A DNA stretch of 64,000 nt from Mesorhizobium sp. M3A.F.Ca.ET.080.04.2.1 (GTDB lineage Bacteria > Pseudomonadota > Alphaproteobacteria > Rhizobiales > Rhizobiaceae), in the NCBI RefSeq assembly GCF_003952525.1, contig NZ_CP034451.1, positions 1,736,001-1,800,000 of the forward strand, in the 5' to 3' direction. Below are positions 22,524-32,268 of the stretch, piece after piece (within the stretch, counting starts at the first letter, position 1; the number at the start of each line of letters is the position of its first letter). Made by a program: the position numbers and the translations under genes. A model generated the notes under the pieces. That model worked only from the letters and a program-made list of their open reading frames with translations. It was not told where the DNA came from and did no database searches.

Positions 22524-23449
22524 AGGTTCTGGTCACCGGCGCGACCGGCTTCATCGGACGTAGGCTCGTTGACCGGCTGCGCGAAGCGCAATTCGACGTC
22601 CGGATTGCTTCGCACCGCCCGGAGGCAGCGAGCGGTAACGACGTGGTCCGACTACCGGAAGCCGAGGCTTCGGACGAGGACTTCCTGGCGCTCATGCGCG
22701 ATGTGACGCATGTCGTCCATTGCGCGGCGCTCAACAACGACCGCGCCGCCGGCGAGAGGGACTATCTGGCCGCCAACGCGACGCTAAGCGGACGGCTGGC
22801 GAAAGCCGCGGCCGGGCGCGCCGACGGGCGTTTCGTCTATCTTTCGTCGATCCGCGCCGTCGCCGGCCCCGGCTTCAGCGGCACGATCAGCGAGGCGACG
22901 TCCCCTGCCCCGCAATGCGCCTATGGCCGCTCTAAGCGCCAGGGCGAGATCGAAGTGCAGGCAGCCTTCGCGTCAGTGGGCCGCGCCGCCGCGTTGCGCC
23001 TGCCACCGGTGTATGGCGAAGGCATGAAAGGAAACCTGGCCACGCTGATGCGGCTTGCCGACACTGCCCTGCCGGTGCCGACAGGTGCCCTCACCGGGCT
23101 CCGCTCGCTGATCTCGGCCGACGCAGCGGCGGGTGCAGCGGTGCATCTGTTGACCCGACCTGGATCGCTGCACCCGGCCTATGTCGCGAGCGATGCTTCT
23201 CCTGTCGCGACGTCCGACATCATCGCAGCGTTTCGACAAGGATTCGGGCGCCCGGCTCGCCTTTTGCCCCTGCCCGCCCGGCCGCTCATGCTGGCGGCAA
23301 GGCTGCTCGGCAAGCAGGCATCATGGCGGGCCTGGACCGCGTCGCAGACCTGCGACCCATCGCTGCTGGTCTCGGAGGGCTGGAGACCGCAAGCCGACAC
23401 GCTCGGCCGGCTCGAGGAACTGGCGCGACGGGCTGGTCAATCCCGGTAG
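22520..23449 (+). CDS. NAD-dependent epimerase/dehydratase family protein
   Basis: 309 aa short-chain (extended) Rossmann protein. N-terminal MKVLVTGATGFIGRRLVDRL, HVVHCAALNND, and the Tyr-x-x-x-Lys site YGRSKRQGE (about residue 135). It is probably a nucleotide-sugar epimerase or reductase for polysaccharide precursors; the substrate is not predictable. It starts within the stop of the O-antigen ligase-like gene (4-bp overlap). Its 3' end overlaps the convergent sugar transferase by 13 bp. Confidence 0.85.
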   Translation: MKVLVTGATGFIGRRLVDRLREAQFDVRIASHRPEAASGNDVVRLPEAEASDEDFLALMRDVTHVVHCAALNNDRAAGERDYLAANATLSGRLAKAAAGRADGRFVYLSSIRAVAGPGFSGTISEATSPAPQCAYGRSKRQGEIEVQAAFASVGRAAALRLPPVYGEGMKGNLATLMRLADTALPVPTGALTGLRSLISADAAAGAAVHLLTRPGSLHPAYVASDASPVATSDIIAAFRQGFGRPARLLPLPARPLMLAARLLGKQASWRAWTASQTCDPSLLVSEGWRPQADTLGRLEELARRAGQSR

Positions 23450-23973
23450 AGCGTGCCGAGCAAGATCTTGACATCGAGACCGATCGAGGTCGCCTGCAGA
23501 TAGGCGGCATCGGTCTCGGCGCAGATCTTCGGGTCGGACATGTCGATGCCGCGGATCTGGGCAAGGCCGGTGATTCCGGGGAGCGCGGCCAGCACGCCGA
23601 GTTGCCGGCGGCGCTCGATGAGTTCCGTCTGCGTCGGCAGGCATGGACGCGGGCCGACCAAGCTCATCTCGCCCCTCAACACGTTCCAGAGTTGGGGCAG
23701 TTCGTCGATCTTGGTCCTGCGCAGAAATTTGCCGGCGGCGGTGACCGAGCTGGACGGCGCCTCATGGGTCGGCAGGGACGGCGTTCCCGCATACATGGTG
23801 CGCAGCTTGTGGCAGGCAAACGAGACGCCGCCGCGGCCGACGCGAAGCTGCGAAAAAATGGCGGGCCCGGGCGACGTCAGACGGACCGCCAGCATGGCGA
23901 CCAACAGGACAGGTGATGTGAGCACCAGCATGCCAGCCGCCACGATCACGTCAAAAGCCCGCTTTGCCGTCAC
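23437..23973 (-). CDS. Undecaprenyl-phosphate sugar phosphotransferase (initiating sugar transferase)
   Basis: 178 aa, the minimal catalytic form of the polyprenyl-phosphate sugar-1-phosphate transferase family (PglC/ExoY-like). One N-terminal membrane-associated helix (KRAFDVIVAAGMLVLTSPVL), then FSQLRVGRGG, CHKLRTM, RRTKIDELPQLWNVLRGEM and SLVGPRP. It loads the first sugar phosphate onto undecaprenyl phosphate at the inner membrane, starting repeat-unit assembly. It follows the GT2 gene with a 4-bp gap and ends 13 bp inside the convergent epimerase gene. Confidence 0.93.
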   Translation of the reverse strand: MTAKRAFDVIVAAGMLVLTSPVLLVAMLAVRLTSPGPAIFSQLRVGRGGVSFACHKLRTMYAGTPSLPTHEAPSSSVTAAGKFLRRTKIDELPQLWNVLRGEMSLVGPRPCLPTQTELIERRRQLGVLAALPGITGLAQIRGIDMSDPKICAETDAAYLQATSIGLDVKILLGTLYRD

Positions 23974-23977
23974 GGCA

Positions 23978-24928
23978 TCAGATCCGGCGCCAGAGGAAGG
24001 CGAGATAGAGTCCCAGCGTGCCCATCAAGGTCTGCCGGTAGACGCCGCTCTTGCTGAGCAGGCTGAAACGCCTGAAAACGTTGCCTTTGCGCGCCCTGAT
24101 GAACAGGCGAAGGCAAAGCGCGGCCTCGCGCGTGAGCAGATCCCGATTGGCGGCGAGCCCAGTGAGGTTGCTGTCGGTCCAGGTGGCGAACTGGCCTTGG
24201 AACAAACGCCCGAGCCGCGAGAGCCGCGCCTTCCACGAGACATTGGCGCCGACGAGGTTCGCCCCATGCTGCCGGTATCTGACCAGCGGCCGCGGCTCGT
24301 AGCGGACCTTGCCGCCGGCCGCGGTAATGATCAGATAGGCCCACCAGTCGTGGCTGACGAATTCAGCCCTTGCCGAGGCCTTGGCCAGAAGCATGCGCGC
24401 CGCGCGGTTGAGCAGCATCGTGTTGCCGCCGGCGATGCTCTGCACCAGCGCGTTGCGAAACGACGGCGGCCGCCGGAACAGAGGCGAATGGCCGGCCGAG
24501 ACGCCGGTCTCCGAAATGGTCGCAGTGCGCGAGCAGAACAGAAGCGGCATTTCTGCGTCCAGGGCCTCCATCCAGCGGATGGCGCTCTCCAGCCGGTCTG
24601 CCTCCCAGATATCGTCCTGGTCGCAGAAAGCGTAGTAGTCGGCGTCAATGCGGGGATCGACGATCATCGAGCGGAAATTTGCGGCGAAGCCCTTTCGCGG
24701 ACCGTCGACCATGGTGAGCGAGCCCTTGTTCCAACGCGGCCGCCACGCCTCGATGATGGACCTCGTGCCATCCGCGGAGCCGTCATCGGAAACCCATAGA
24801 TCGATTGCAGGCCAGGACTGCGCCAGCAGGGATGAGAGCTGCTCGTCGATGAAGGCGGCGCCGTCCTTGGTGCCCAGCAGGACGGCGACGCGCTGGTCAG
24901 GTCTGGTCACGGCTTCGGAATCACTCAC
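23978..24928 (-). CDS. Glycosyltransferase family 2 protein
   Basis: 316 aa. GT-A fold: VAVLLGTKDGAAFIDEQLSS at the N-terminus, WVSDDGSADGTRSII, and CDQDDIWEADRL (metal-binding DxD-like). The start is a GTG at 24928 with a weak ribosome site; a second GTG lies six codons in. The family includes rhamnosyltransferases, but donor and acceptor are not predictable. It is co-directional with the WbpM-like gene upstream and the sugar transferase downstream, forming a three-gene set for glycan assembly. Confidence 0.88.
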   Translation of the reverse strand: MSDSEAVTRPDQRVAVLLGTKDGAAFIDEQLSSLLAQSWPAIDLWVSDDGSADGTRSIIEAWRPRWNKGSLTMVDGPRKGFAANFRSMIVDPRIDADYYAFCDQDDIWEADRLESAIRWMEALDAEMPLLFCSRTATISETGVSAGHSPLFRRPPSFRNALVQSIAGGNTMLLNRAARMLLAKASARAEFVSHDWWAYLIITAAGGKVRYEPRPLVRYRQHGANLVGANVSWKARLSRLGRLFQGQFATWTDSNLTGLAANRDLLTREAALCLRLFIRARKGNVFRRFSLLSKSGVYRQTLMGTLGLYLAFLWRRI

Positions 24929-24986
24929 CTAAGGGCGTTCGGACGGGCTTCAAATACCCGAACATGGACCGGCAGCACAGACCCAA

Positions 24987-26999
24987 TCAGCCCGAGCGTC
25001 CCACCGCTTTCGGCAGCGCCTGGTCGCGCGCGCCGCCGGCAGCCTGCTCGACCCGGTGCAGCCCCGCCAGGACGGCAAGGGCGGCGGCCTTGTCCTGGTC
25101 GCGCATGGCGGCCTGCAGCGCCGTCAGCGCGGCCTGGATGCGCGGCCATTCGACGACATCGGTCCTCAGGCCGAAAATCTTGGCGATATCGAGCTTGACG
25201 ACCTGCTCGCCCTCGCCCTGCAGCGTCTCGTGCAGCTTCTCGCCGGGCCGGATGCCGGTGAAGCGGATCGGAATATCGGTGTAGGGGCTCTTGCCGGCCA
25301 TGCGGATCATGGTTTCGGCGACTTCGAGGATCGGCACGGGCTTGCCCATGTCGAGCATGTAAATGGCGTAGTCGTCCGCACCCTGGCGCTGCTCGGCATC
25401 GGCGGCCGACATGATGACCAGGTCGACGGCCTCCGACACCGTCATGAAATAGCGGGTCATGCGCCGGTCGGTGATGGTCACCGGACCGCCGGCCTCGATC
25501 TGAGCCTGGAAGATGGTCGCCACCGAGCCGGTGGAGCCGAAGACATTGCCGAAGCGCACGGCGATGAATTTGGTGCCGGGGGCGGCGGCGTGACTCGCCT
25601 CGCCGGCCTGCGACGCCGGCCGGGCGGCATGGACCTCGTGCAGCGAGGACACGATCTGCTCGGCCGCCCGCTTGGTGATGCCGAGCACGGAGGTGGGGTC
25701 AACGGCCTTGTCGCTGGAAATCAGCAGGAACTGCGGCACACCGCATTTGGCGGCGACCTCGGCGCAGGCGAGCGTGCCGAAGATGTTGGTCTGGATCGCC
25801 GCTTCCCAGTTCTCCTCGAGCAGCGGCACATGCTTGAGCGCAGCCGCGTGGAAAATGATCGCCGGCTTGAACTCGCCCACGAGGCGCATCATGTGGCGAC
25901 GGTCGGTGACGTCGACGATGCGGCTGGTCAAGCGATCGCGATCCTCCTCCTCGATCAGCTGGTCGAGCTGGAAGATGCCGAATTCCGAGAGGTCGGCGAC
26001 GAGCACCGCTTCGGCACCGAGTTCCAGCGCCCGCTTGACCAGGATGCGGCCGATGGAGCCGGCGCCGCCGGTGACCAGCACGCGCTTGCCGCCGACAAAG
26101 GCGGAAATGCGCTCGATGTCGGTGGCGACGGCCGAGCGGCGCATGATGGTCTCGATCTCGACGGCGTCGAGCACCAGCTTGCCGCCCTGCCCCAGCTCCG
26201 AGAGGCCCGAGAACTGGACGACGGCGATGCCGCTGTGGCGGGCGATGCGCACCAGCTCGGCGTAGTCCTCGATGTCGCGCTCGGCGCCGTTGCCGAAGAT
26301 CACCAGGTCGAGGTTCTCCGTGCCGTTGACATAATCCTCCAGCACCTCGACCAGGCGCGGCCGGACCGCGACCACTGGCACGCCCTGGATCTGCGTGCCG
26401 AGCGGCGCGTCGCTCCCCGTCGCCATGATGCCGGCGATGGCATATTCGGCCGGCACTGCGGTGCGGGTGAAGCGGACGATGACGTCGGCCTCGCTCAGCC
26501 GGCCGATGAACAGCGCCTGCTTGACCGGGGCGTCGCCGGGCGCGCGGCGCAGGATGCGCCAGCTCGCGCCGTCGCGCAGGAACCGGTAGTAGAGCCGCGG
26601 CGCCGAGATGATGGTGAACGAGACCAGGAAGAAGACGATGAACTGGCGTTCGTTGAGGCCGGCGACAGGCTCGAAGAAGCGGAAGGCCAGCGAAGCGAGA
26701 TAGAGGACGACAGTGAGGCTGCCGCAGCCCTTCAGGATGTTGAAGAAGTCGGGCGTGGAGGCAAAGCGCCAGACCGTGTTGTAGAGCCCGCAGGAGCGGA
26801 ACAGCACATGCGCCACCAGCACGATGAGCGCCCAGCAGACCAGCCCGCCATAGGAAAGCGCCTCGAAGGAGAGCCGCGACTGCGACAGGACGAGGCTCAG
26901 CGCCACAGCGACCAGAACCATGACGAGGTCCTGGATCATGATGATGGCGCGCCGCATCCTCGGTCGGAGTTCCGATACGGCTTCTACGTAGAAAGTCAT
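24987..26999 (-). CDS. WbpM/CapD-like UDP-sugar 4,6-dehydratase, membrane bound
   Basis: 670 aa. Four N-terminal transmembrane helices (to about residue 130), a first Rossmann-like region (about 155-265), then an extended SDR domain with TGGAGSIGRILVKRALELGA (about 315-335), IFHAAALKHVPLLEENW, SSDKAVDPTSVLGITKR (about 438-454) and the C-terminal TGIRPGEKLHETL. This is the long FlaA1/WbpM architecture that makes 4-keto-6-deoxy UDP-sugars (for example towards QuiNAc, FucNAc or bacillosamine). As usual for these enzymes, the SDR Tyr is replaced by Met/Leu-type residues (VLGITKR). It is the first gene of a minus-strand set and marks the edge of the high-GC region. Confidence 0.92.
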   Translation of the reverse strand: MTFYVEAVSELRPRMRRAIIMIQDLVMVLVAVALSLVLSQSRLSFEALSYGGLVCWALIVLVAHVLFRSCGLYNTVWRFASTPDFFNILKGCGSLTVVLYLASLAFRFFEPVAGLNERQFIVFFLVSFTIISAPRLYYRFLRDGASWRILRRAPGDAPVKQALFIGRLSEADVIVRFTRTAVPAEYAIAGIMATGSDAPLGTQIQGVPVVAVRPRLVEVLEDYVNGTENLDLVIFGNGAERDIEDYAELVRIARHSGIAVVQFSGLSELGQGGKLVLDAVEIETIMRRSAVATDIERISAFVGGKRVLVTGGAGSIGRILVKRALELGAEAVLVADLSEFGIFQLDQLIEEEDRDRLTSRIVDVTDRRHMMRLVGEFKPAIIFHAAALKHVPLLEENWEAAIQTNIFGTLACAEVAAKCGVPQFLLISSDKAVDPTSVLGITKRAAEQIVSSLHEVHAARPASQAGEASHAAAPGTKFIAVRFGNVFGSTGSVATIFQAQIEAGGPVTITDRRMTRYFMTVSEAVDLVIMSAADAEQRQGADDYAIYMLDMGKPVPILEVAETMIRMAGKSPYTDIPIRFTGIRPGEKLHETLQGEGEQVVKLDIAKIFGLRTDVVEWPRIQAALTALQAAMRDQDKAAALAVLAGLHRVEQAAGGARDQALPKAVGRSG

Positions 27000-27253
27000 T
27001 GGGTAGTACTAAACTCCAGGCGCAGGGACATTACTACCAGAACGGCGACGAACCGAAAATCGTCCGCCGCCACTCCAGATTGCATTCCCCAAGCCTGTCG
27101 CCCAGGTACCGCAATTAGCGCGGAGTTGGAGGGAGGGCTAGGTTTTTTTCGGGAGGACGGCCAGCAGAGCGCCGAGTGCTACCTGATACCCGGCTACTAC
27201 AAGCCGACCTCGCTACATCACGGTCTGACGGGAACAATCATCTAACCGGGTAG

Positions 27254-29473
27254 TTAATTTGTGAGAAACGCCGCTAGGTCCGTAGGATCATACTTTGTTC
27301 CAACGAATGGAATCTCGATGATCTCCTTATGCTCACATATTAACCCAATTTTTTCTTCCGCCAGCTCTACGGATCGAGCTACAGCCAAGGCAAGTGTATC
27401 AGGCGTTACCTGATCGAGAGCTACAAAATTCTCACTGCGACGGACAATTTCTTTCGCATCATAATTGTTCGAGACGGTGATCAAGCCAGAATAGGCCATC
27501 TCTAAAGGCGGGTAGCTGGGATGCGGCGAAATCATCAGAGAAATTCCAACGCATGATCGGCTCAAATATTTCGCGTACTCTTCAAGGCTGACTTTTCCGG
27601 GAACCGAGCCATTTTGAATCGGCCAAATCCTGTTCTCATCAAAGTTCTCCCCCAAGAACACGACGTGCCACTTGCTAGCTTCAATCGGGTTCCTTTGCTG
27701 CCATAGCGATAGGCCGTCCACAATTATCTCGAAACAATTCCTGGCTGCGGTGGGCCTGCCATAACAAAGAATGATCCTCTCTTTTGGCACAAGCCTTACG
27801 CTGCGCCTGATCGTCTCGTTTATGCGGAATGGAATAACCATCTGGTCGGTACGTCCAAACCTCCGACTTATATAAGAGGAGAGTTCTTCCGAATTAACGA
27901 GCCATGCCACCCTCTCGTCAAACTGATATGTCGATTCCGCAATAGCCCACCGCGAAGACCACTGTATGAAGTTCGACTCATAATCCTGGATGAAATACAC
28001 AGCCTTGGCGCGCCTCCCAAAGGCCTTCTCCTGGAACTGCGCAATCGAAGTGCGCAGATATTCGGACCACCAGGCCGTTGAGATGTACACATCGTCTCTA
28101 CGCACATCCATGCGACGCGTACGGTCGAACGCCTCGAAAACGACTGCCTGACTATCAACTGCATTCAGCGTAAACTCTTGAAAATTACCAAGGTGATTCG
28201 GCTCGACTGCTGAGTCGAGAACAACAATTCTCTTGTCAAAGCTGGATAGCTGGGCAGACAGTTCGTCAAACGTCTTGATGGCCGTCGAGATCCCGCCAAA
28301 CACCCATAGCGGATCTATGGTAGGCAACAGTAAATTTATTCTCGGTCTATGAATATTTGACTTTACCAACCTCAATGGCCGAAGTTCTGGGTATTCTCTG
28401 CTCATCAAAAGATCTGATCGCCCAGGCTCCTCGAAAAGCGGTAGGTAAACCTTTTGCAGGATACTCGATTCCCCTGGGTTTTCGACTGTAAGAAGGCCTT
28501 TTGATCGAACATCAGCATTGTTTTGGACCTTCAGCCAATGAAATCCGGCACATTCGGCAAAATGGAGATAAGTTCGCTCAATCGCGTGCGCCAATGTGCC
28601 GTCGACCTGACCTACCTCGTTTGGAAAATCATCGAACGTCAAACCCAACTCAAGGAGCGGCTTCAAAGCCGCAGACCGGCCCCAAAACATGGATCCGGAT
28701 GGAAATTCTAGGAAGCTATCCTTACTAAGATTCCAATGAGCTTTCGCCAGAAGAGCTTGCGCAGCTTCGAAATCGAACCCCCAATTCAGCATTCCGCGTA
28801 TAGGACCAAAATGCTGAGGAAATACAACGCCTAGATTCGCATCTGAAGAAAAGAGCGCCAAAATCGACCTAACGATCTCTTTTGATCCAATAAGGTTCCT
28901 AAGTAAATATTCTCGCCATCCTTTCAGTGAATCCAAATGCGGCGATTTCTTCGTATGCAGATGGAGAAATATCTCATGGGTATCGTATACATCACGAAAT
29001 CCAACGATTTTCGGCGCAATATCTCGGCCCCTATTCTGAAAAACTCGAACTTCCACGTTGCGGAATCCGTTTCGAATGCAAATATCTAGTATTGCCCTTT
29101 TTTTCACCTCGTCCGACGTTGATATATATAGAGAGAATTTTTGCTCAATGTTCTTAAAATACGGGATTAGTTCCTGAAAAACATCTGTATAAAACGCATG
29201 GACGATCACTGCAATATTTTCCGGCATCGGAACGGCAGCGGTATTCGGAAGCGGTATCCGGAGGGCGAGATCATCTTCAGGAAAAGGGCGCCGCGCATTC
29301 GTCGCGCCATCCTTGTTGAAAAATAAAAAGGCGGGGCTGAGACGCGGCTTTCCAACCCGAATAAGGGAACGCCTTCTTGCGAGGAAGCGGAGCGCTCTTA
29401 CCCCGGTAGACTGCAGTCCTTCGGTTTTAAGGATATGGAGAGCGCGGGTTACCAATGAGAGCGCCATGCGCAT
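27254..29473 (-). CDS. Rhamnan synthesis protein F domain fused to WsaF-like glycosyltransferase
   Basis: 739 aa with two modules. The first half (about residues 75-310) matches the RgpF family: NIAVIVHAFYTDVFQELIPY, NRGRDIAPKIVGFRDVY, FLHLHTKKSPHLDSLKGWR, FPSGSMFWGRSAALKPLLEL. The second half (about 375-725) resembles the rhamnosyltransferase WsaF: WVFGGISTAIKTFDELS, VYFIQDYESNFIQW, ILCYGRPTAARNCFEIIVDG, SPHPSYPPLEMAYSGLITVS. RgpF and WsaF are known rhamnose-related enzymes, and the dTDP-rhamnose genes lie in the same locus, so a polyrhamnose or rhamnose-containing glycan is likely. Base composition is clearly AT-richer than flanking genes. ATGs at 29473 and 29467 are both possible starts. 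Confidence 0.85.
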   Translation of the reverse strand: MRMALSLVTRALHILKTEGLQSTGVRALRFLARRRSLIRVGKPRLSPAFLFFNKDGATNARRPFPEDDLALRIPLPNTAAVPMPENIAVIVHAFYTDVFQELIPYFKNIEQKFSLYISTSDEVKKRAILDICIRNGFRNVEVRVFQNRGRDIAPKIVGFRDVYDTHEIFLHLHTKKSPHLDSLKGWREYLLRNLIGSKEIVRSILALFSSDANLGVVFPQHFGPIRGMLNWGFDFEAAQALLAKAHWNLSKDSFLEFPSGSMFWGRSAALKPLLELGLTFDDFPNEVGQVDGTLAHAIERTYLHFAECAGFHWLKVQNNADVRSKGLLTVENPGESSILQKVYLPLFEEPGRSDLLMSREYPELRPLRLVKSNIHRPRINLLLPTIDPLWVFGGISTAIKTFDELSAQLSSFDKRIVVLDSAVEPNHLGNFQEFTLNAVDSQAVVFEAFDRTRRMDVRRDDVYISTAWWSEYLRTSIAQFQEKAFGRRAKAVYFIQDYESNFIQWSSRWAIAESTYQFDERVAWLVNSEELSSYISRRFGRTDQMVIPFRINETIRRSVRLVPKERIILCYGRPTAARNCFEIIVDGLSLWQQRNPIEASKWHVVFLGENFDENRIWPIQNGSVPGKVSLEEYAKYLSRSCVGISLMISPHPSYPPLEMAYSGLITVSNNYDAKEIVRRSENFVALDQVTPDTLALAVARSVELAEEKIGLICEHKEIIEIPFVGTKYDPTDLAAFLTN

Positions 29474-29911
29474 TCTGAACCTTCTTATTGGATATCGGGT
29501 AACTCGGGAAATCGCTCGTTGATACCTCCTTCACCACAGCATGAGAGCCGTCAAGGCCCGCTGGTATCCATCAGACAGCGGTTGCAGTTGTCCGCCTACC
29601 GACAGATCGGACAACGTACAGGATCCTACACCGTGAAATCAGCACGCAGGCCAGCTTCTTATCAGATGATATAAGGAACCCTACCAGAAAGTTCTCCAGG
29701 GGGATTGGGCCCGCACACGTGCCGTCATCGGTTTCTGCCAGTCACCCCTACGCCGCCAAATAAAAGCAGCACTTCCCCGTTTTGACCTCACCGTGGCATG
29801 TTCACCGGTACGACGTGGATCGCCGGCGTGCCGGTTGCCGCGCACATTGGTCGCGGGGCTTCGGCTTCCTATTCCGATCCAAATGTTTTATTCGCTGCCG
29901 ATTGAACGTCG
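29474..29911. other. 438-bp divergent intergenic region, no gene seen
   Basis: Separates the divergent RgpF/WsaF-like gene and wzm, so it should hold both promoters. I see no coding frame, repeat or convincing promoter pair. Composition changes midway: the first half is mixed, and the part near 29790-29880 is GC-richer than the genes on either side, which could mark a recombination junction. Confidence 0.45.
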
Positions 29912-30739
29912 ATGAGGTATCCGTTGGTTTTGGCGGCCGAAAGCATAACTAAAGCCCAGGACGCATTGCGTGACATTGCCGAAGCGATCGACAAGCATCA
30001 CCTTGCGACGACATTCGGGTGGCAGGATGTGGCTCAACGTTATCGCAGGTCGCGCGTCGGCGCCTTTTGGCTAACGATCAATATGGGCGTGCTCATTGGC
30101 GCCTTGGGCCTTATATTTGGAAACTTGTTTAGGTCTCCTATGCAGGAGTACCTTCCGTTCATCTGCAGCGGCGTGATCATCTGGGGCTTCATCTCCTCCT
30201 GCCTCAACGAAGGCTGCACAAGTTTTATCAGCGCCGAAGCCATAATTCTTCAGGTTCGCATGCCATTATTTACACATATTTTAAGAACTGCATTTCGGAA
30301 TATGGTTATATTTGCTCATAATCTTGTTATTTTTCCGATTGTGATTTTAGTTCTTGGACGCAACTTTTCCTTATGTACTATGCTATCAATCGTTGGATTC
30401 ATTTTTGTCTCTTTGAATTTGCTTTGGATGATGCTTGTTCTTGGCGTTGTCTGCGCTAGATATCGCGATCTTACCCAAGTTATACAAAACCTATTGCAAG
30501 TTTTTTTCTATATCACTCCCGTCATGTGGCAGATCAAGACGCTTCCGGAGACCGCTTCTCGTTATCTGTTTGATCTCAACCCATTTTATCATTTGGTTAC
30601 AATCGTACGCGAGCCATTGCTCGGCGAGGCGCCGGCGGCAATGAGCTGGAGCGTTGTTGTTGCCATGATGGCATGCGGGTGGGTATTCGCGATTTGGTTT
30701 TTTGGCCGCTACCGTCAACGCATTGCCTACTGGCTTTGA
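29912..30739 (+). CDS. wzm: ABC-2 polysaccharide exporter, permease (Wzm-type)
   Basis: 275 aa with about six transmembrane segments after a cytoplasmic N-terminus (WQDVAQRYRRSRVGAFWLT, the typical amphipathic entry of ABC-2 glycan permeases). Further landmarks are FGNLFRSPMQEYLPFICSGVI, MLVLGVVCARYRDLTQVIQNL and FYITPVMWQIKTLP, then FDLNPFYHLVTIVREPLLGE, all typical of Wzm/KpsM/TagG. It exports lipid-linked O-antigen or capsule across the inner membrane. The AT-rich core is unlike the chromosomal background. The Wzt ATPase starts 2 bp downstream of its stop. Confidence 0.93.
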   Translation: MRYPLVLAAESITKAQDALRDIAEAIDKHHLATTFGWQDVAQRYRRSRVGAFWLTINMGVLIGALGLIFGNLFRSPMQEYLPFICSGVIIWGFISSCLNEGCTSFISAEAIILQVRMPLFTHILRTAFRNMVIFAHNLVIFPIVILVLGRNFSLCTMLSIVGFIFVSLNLLWMMLVLGVVCARYRDLTQVIQNLLQVFFYITPVMWQIKTLPETASRYLFDLNPFYHLVTIVREPLLGEAPAAMSWSVVVAMMACGWVFAIWFFGRYRQRIAYWL

Positions 30740-30741
30740 AA

Positions 30742-31485
30742 ATGTCCCACGTTCATCTCGACAATGTCTCCGTAGCGTTTCCCGTATACAACGCGGCGAG
30801 CCGATCGTTCAAAAATCGTGTCCTGAGCGTTGCAACGGGGGGGGCCATCGAGCGGCGTCATGACGGAAATATCGTCGTGAAGGGTCTCGAGAATATCAAT
30901 CTCGATATCAAAGAGGGAGAGCGGGTCGGCCTGATCGGGCACAATGGTTCGGGCAAGACAACGCTGCTACGCGTACTTTCTGGAATTTACGCACCGACGT
31001 CTGGCAGCGCCACTATCGACGGTGAGTGCGTGTCGCTCATCAATATCAGTCTTGGGATAGACCCCGAGGCGACGGGTCGAGAAAACATTCGTTTGCGTGC
31101 CGCTATGATGGGGCTTACGCCGTCTGAATTACGCGCCAGGCTCGACGAAATCGCCGAATTCTCCGGGCTTGGGGATTTTTTGGAAATGCCTTTCCGCACA
31201 TACTCATCCGGCATGCAATTGAGGTTGGCGTTCGCAACATCAACGTCGATCCGGCCGGAAATTCTCATTATGGACGAGTGGCTTTCGACCGGCGACGAAG
31301 ATTTCAAAGAGCGCGCTAATAGGCGCCTGCGAGAGATTGTGAGTTCGACAAAGATTCTGGTTCTGGCGAGCCACTCCAGAGAACTGTTGCTCCAAAACTG
31401 CAATCGGATTGTTTGGCTGGAGCATGGGCACGTCAGGTCGGATGGGCCAGCACCGGATGTTGCCGCCCAATATTTTGGTAGTTAA
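30742..31485 (+). CDS. wzt: ABC-2 polysaccharide exporter, ATP-binding protein (Wzt-type, short form)
   Basis: 247 aa from the ATG at 30742. An in-frame start at 30673 would overlap wzm. Walker A IGHNGSGKTTLLRVLSG (about residues 62-78), signature YSSGMQLRLAFA (about 158), Walker B ILIMDEWLSTGDEDF, H-loop ASHSRELL. The protein ends right after the nucleotide-binding domain. It lacks the C-terminal carbohydrate-binding extension that recognises chain-terminating caps in E. coli O9a-type Wzt, so it resembles KpsT/TagH or Klebsiella O2a-type exporters in which polymerisation and export are coupled. Confidence 0.93.
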   Translation: MSHVHLDNVSVAFPVYNAASRSFKNRVLSVATGGAIERRHDGNIVVKGLENINLDIKEGERVGLIGHNGSGKTTLLRVLSGIYAPTSGSATIDGECVSLINISLGIDPEATGRENIRLRAAMMGLTPSELRARLDEIAEFSGLGDFLEMPFRTYSSGMQLRLAFATSTSIRPEILIMDEWLSTGDEDFKERANRRLREIVSSTKILVLASHSRELLLQNCNRIVWLEHGHVRSDGPAPDVAAQYFGS

Positions 31486-31515
31486 AGCTTCAGCGAAAAG
31501 GGACGGAGCCCAACC

Positions 31516-32268
31516 ATGAGTACCTCCACAAACGAAAGCCTAGATTTTGGACACAGGGTCACGGGGTTGATTTACCATGAATTTCTGAGAAACATGCATG
31601 AGCACTTGAACCCGAGAAACTATTTCGAGATCGGAACCTTGCACGGCGTCACATTGGCGAACGCGAAATGCCCATCGATCGCTGTTGATCCGGTTTTCCG
31701 GCTCCAAACAGACGTTATGGCAGAAAAGCCGACATGTCACTTGTACCAGCAAACGAGCGATGATTTCTTCGCCGAGCAGAACTTAACTGAGCTATTTGGT
31801 GAACCAGTCGACTTTGCTTTCTTAGATGGAATGCACCTCTTTGAATTCCTGTTGAGAGATTTCATAAATACTGAGAAGCAGTGCGAAAATGGCTCAATTA
31901 TAGCGCTCCATGATTGCCTTCCTTTAGACCATTACATGACGGTAAGATCGCCGGATGATCCCATTCGGCTAAATACAGCTTATGAAGGTTATTGGACAGG
32001 CGACGTTTGGAAAATTGTTCCGGCGCTGCAGAAATATCGCCCGGATCTGTCAATCACCGTCATAGATTGTGTGGGTACAGGTTTGGTCCTCGTGACTAAT
32101 CTCGATCCAAATAGCACTGTCCTTGCCGACAATAGCCAAGTTCTCGTCGAGGACAACGCATATGATTTCGGCGCTGATCGGCTTCATGCCTACTGGAATA
32201 GCGTGGCAATTACACCAGCTGAACGCCTCTTGGACAGCGCGTCGCTGGCCGCAAAGTTTCGTCTTTAG
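31516..32268 (+). CDS. Class I SAM-dependent methyltransferase-like protein (Methyltransf_24 type)
   Basis: 250 aa from the ATG at 31516, preceded by GGGACGGAG. Contains YFEIGTLHGVTLANAKCPSI (motif I-like, EIGxxxG), AVDPVF, FLDGMHLFEFLLRDF (the DGxHxY/F-type catalytic region of Methyltransf_24 proteins) and IIALHDCLPLD. Proteins of this type occur in glycan clusters and are predicted O-methyltransferases; the substrate is unknown. It is the third gene of a plus-strand export and modification set with AT-rich composition. Confidence 0.72.
   Translation: MSTSTNESLDFGHRVTGLIYHEFLRNMHEHLNPRNYFEIGTLHGVTLANAKCPSIAVDPVFRLQTDVMAEKPTCHLYQQTSDDFFAEQNLTELFGEPVDFAFLDGMHLFEFLLRDFINTEKQCENGSIIALHDCLPLDHYMTVRSPDDPIRLNTAYEGYWTGDVWKIVPALQKYRPDLSITVIDCVGTGLVLVTNLDPNSTVLADNSQVLVEDNAYDFGADRLHAYWNSVAITPAERLLDSASLAAKFRL

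Noticed and set aside
25056..27245. 729-codon open frame on the plus strand opposite the WbpM-like gene
   Set aside because: Antisense shadow of a well-supported dehydratase gene; its translation is low-complexity and rich in Asp, Gly, His and Arg, without motifs.
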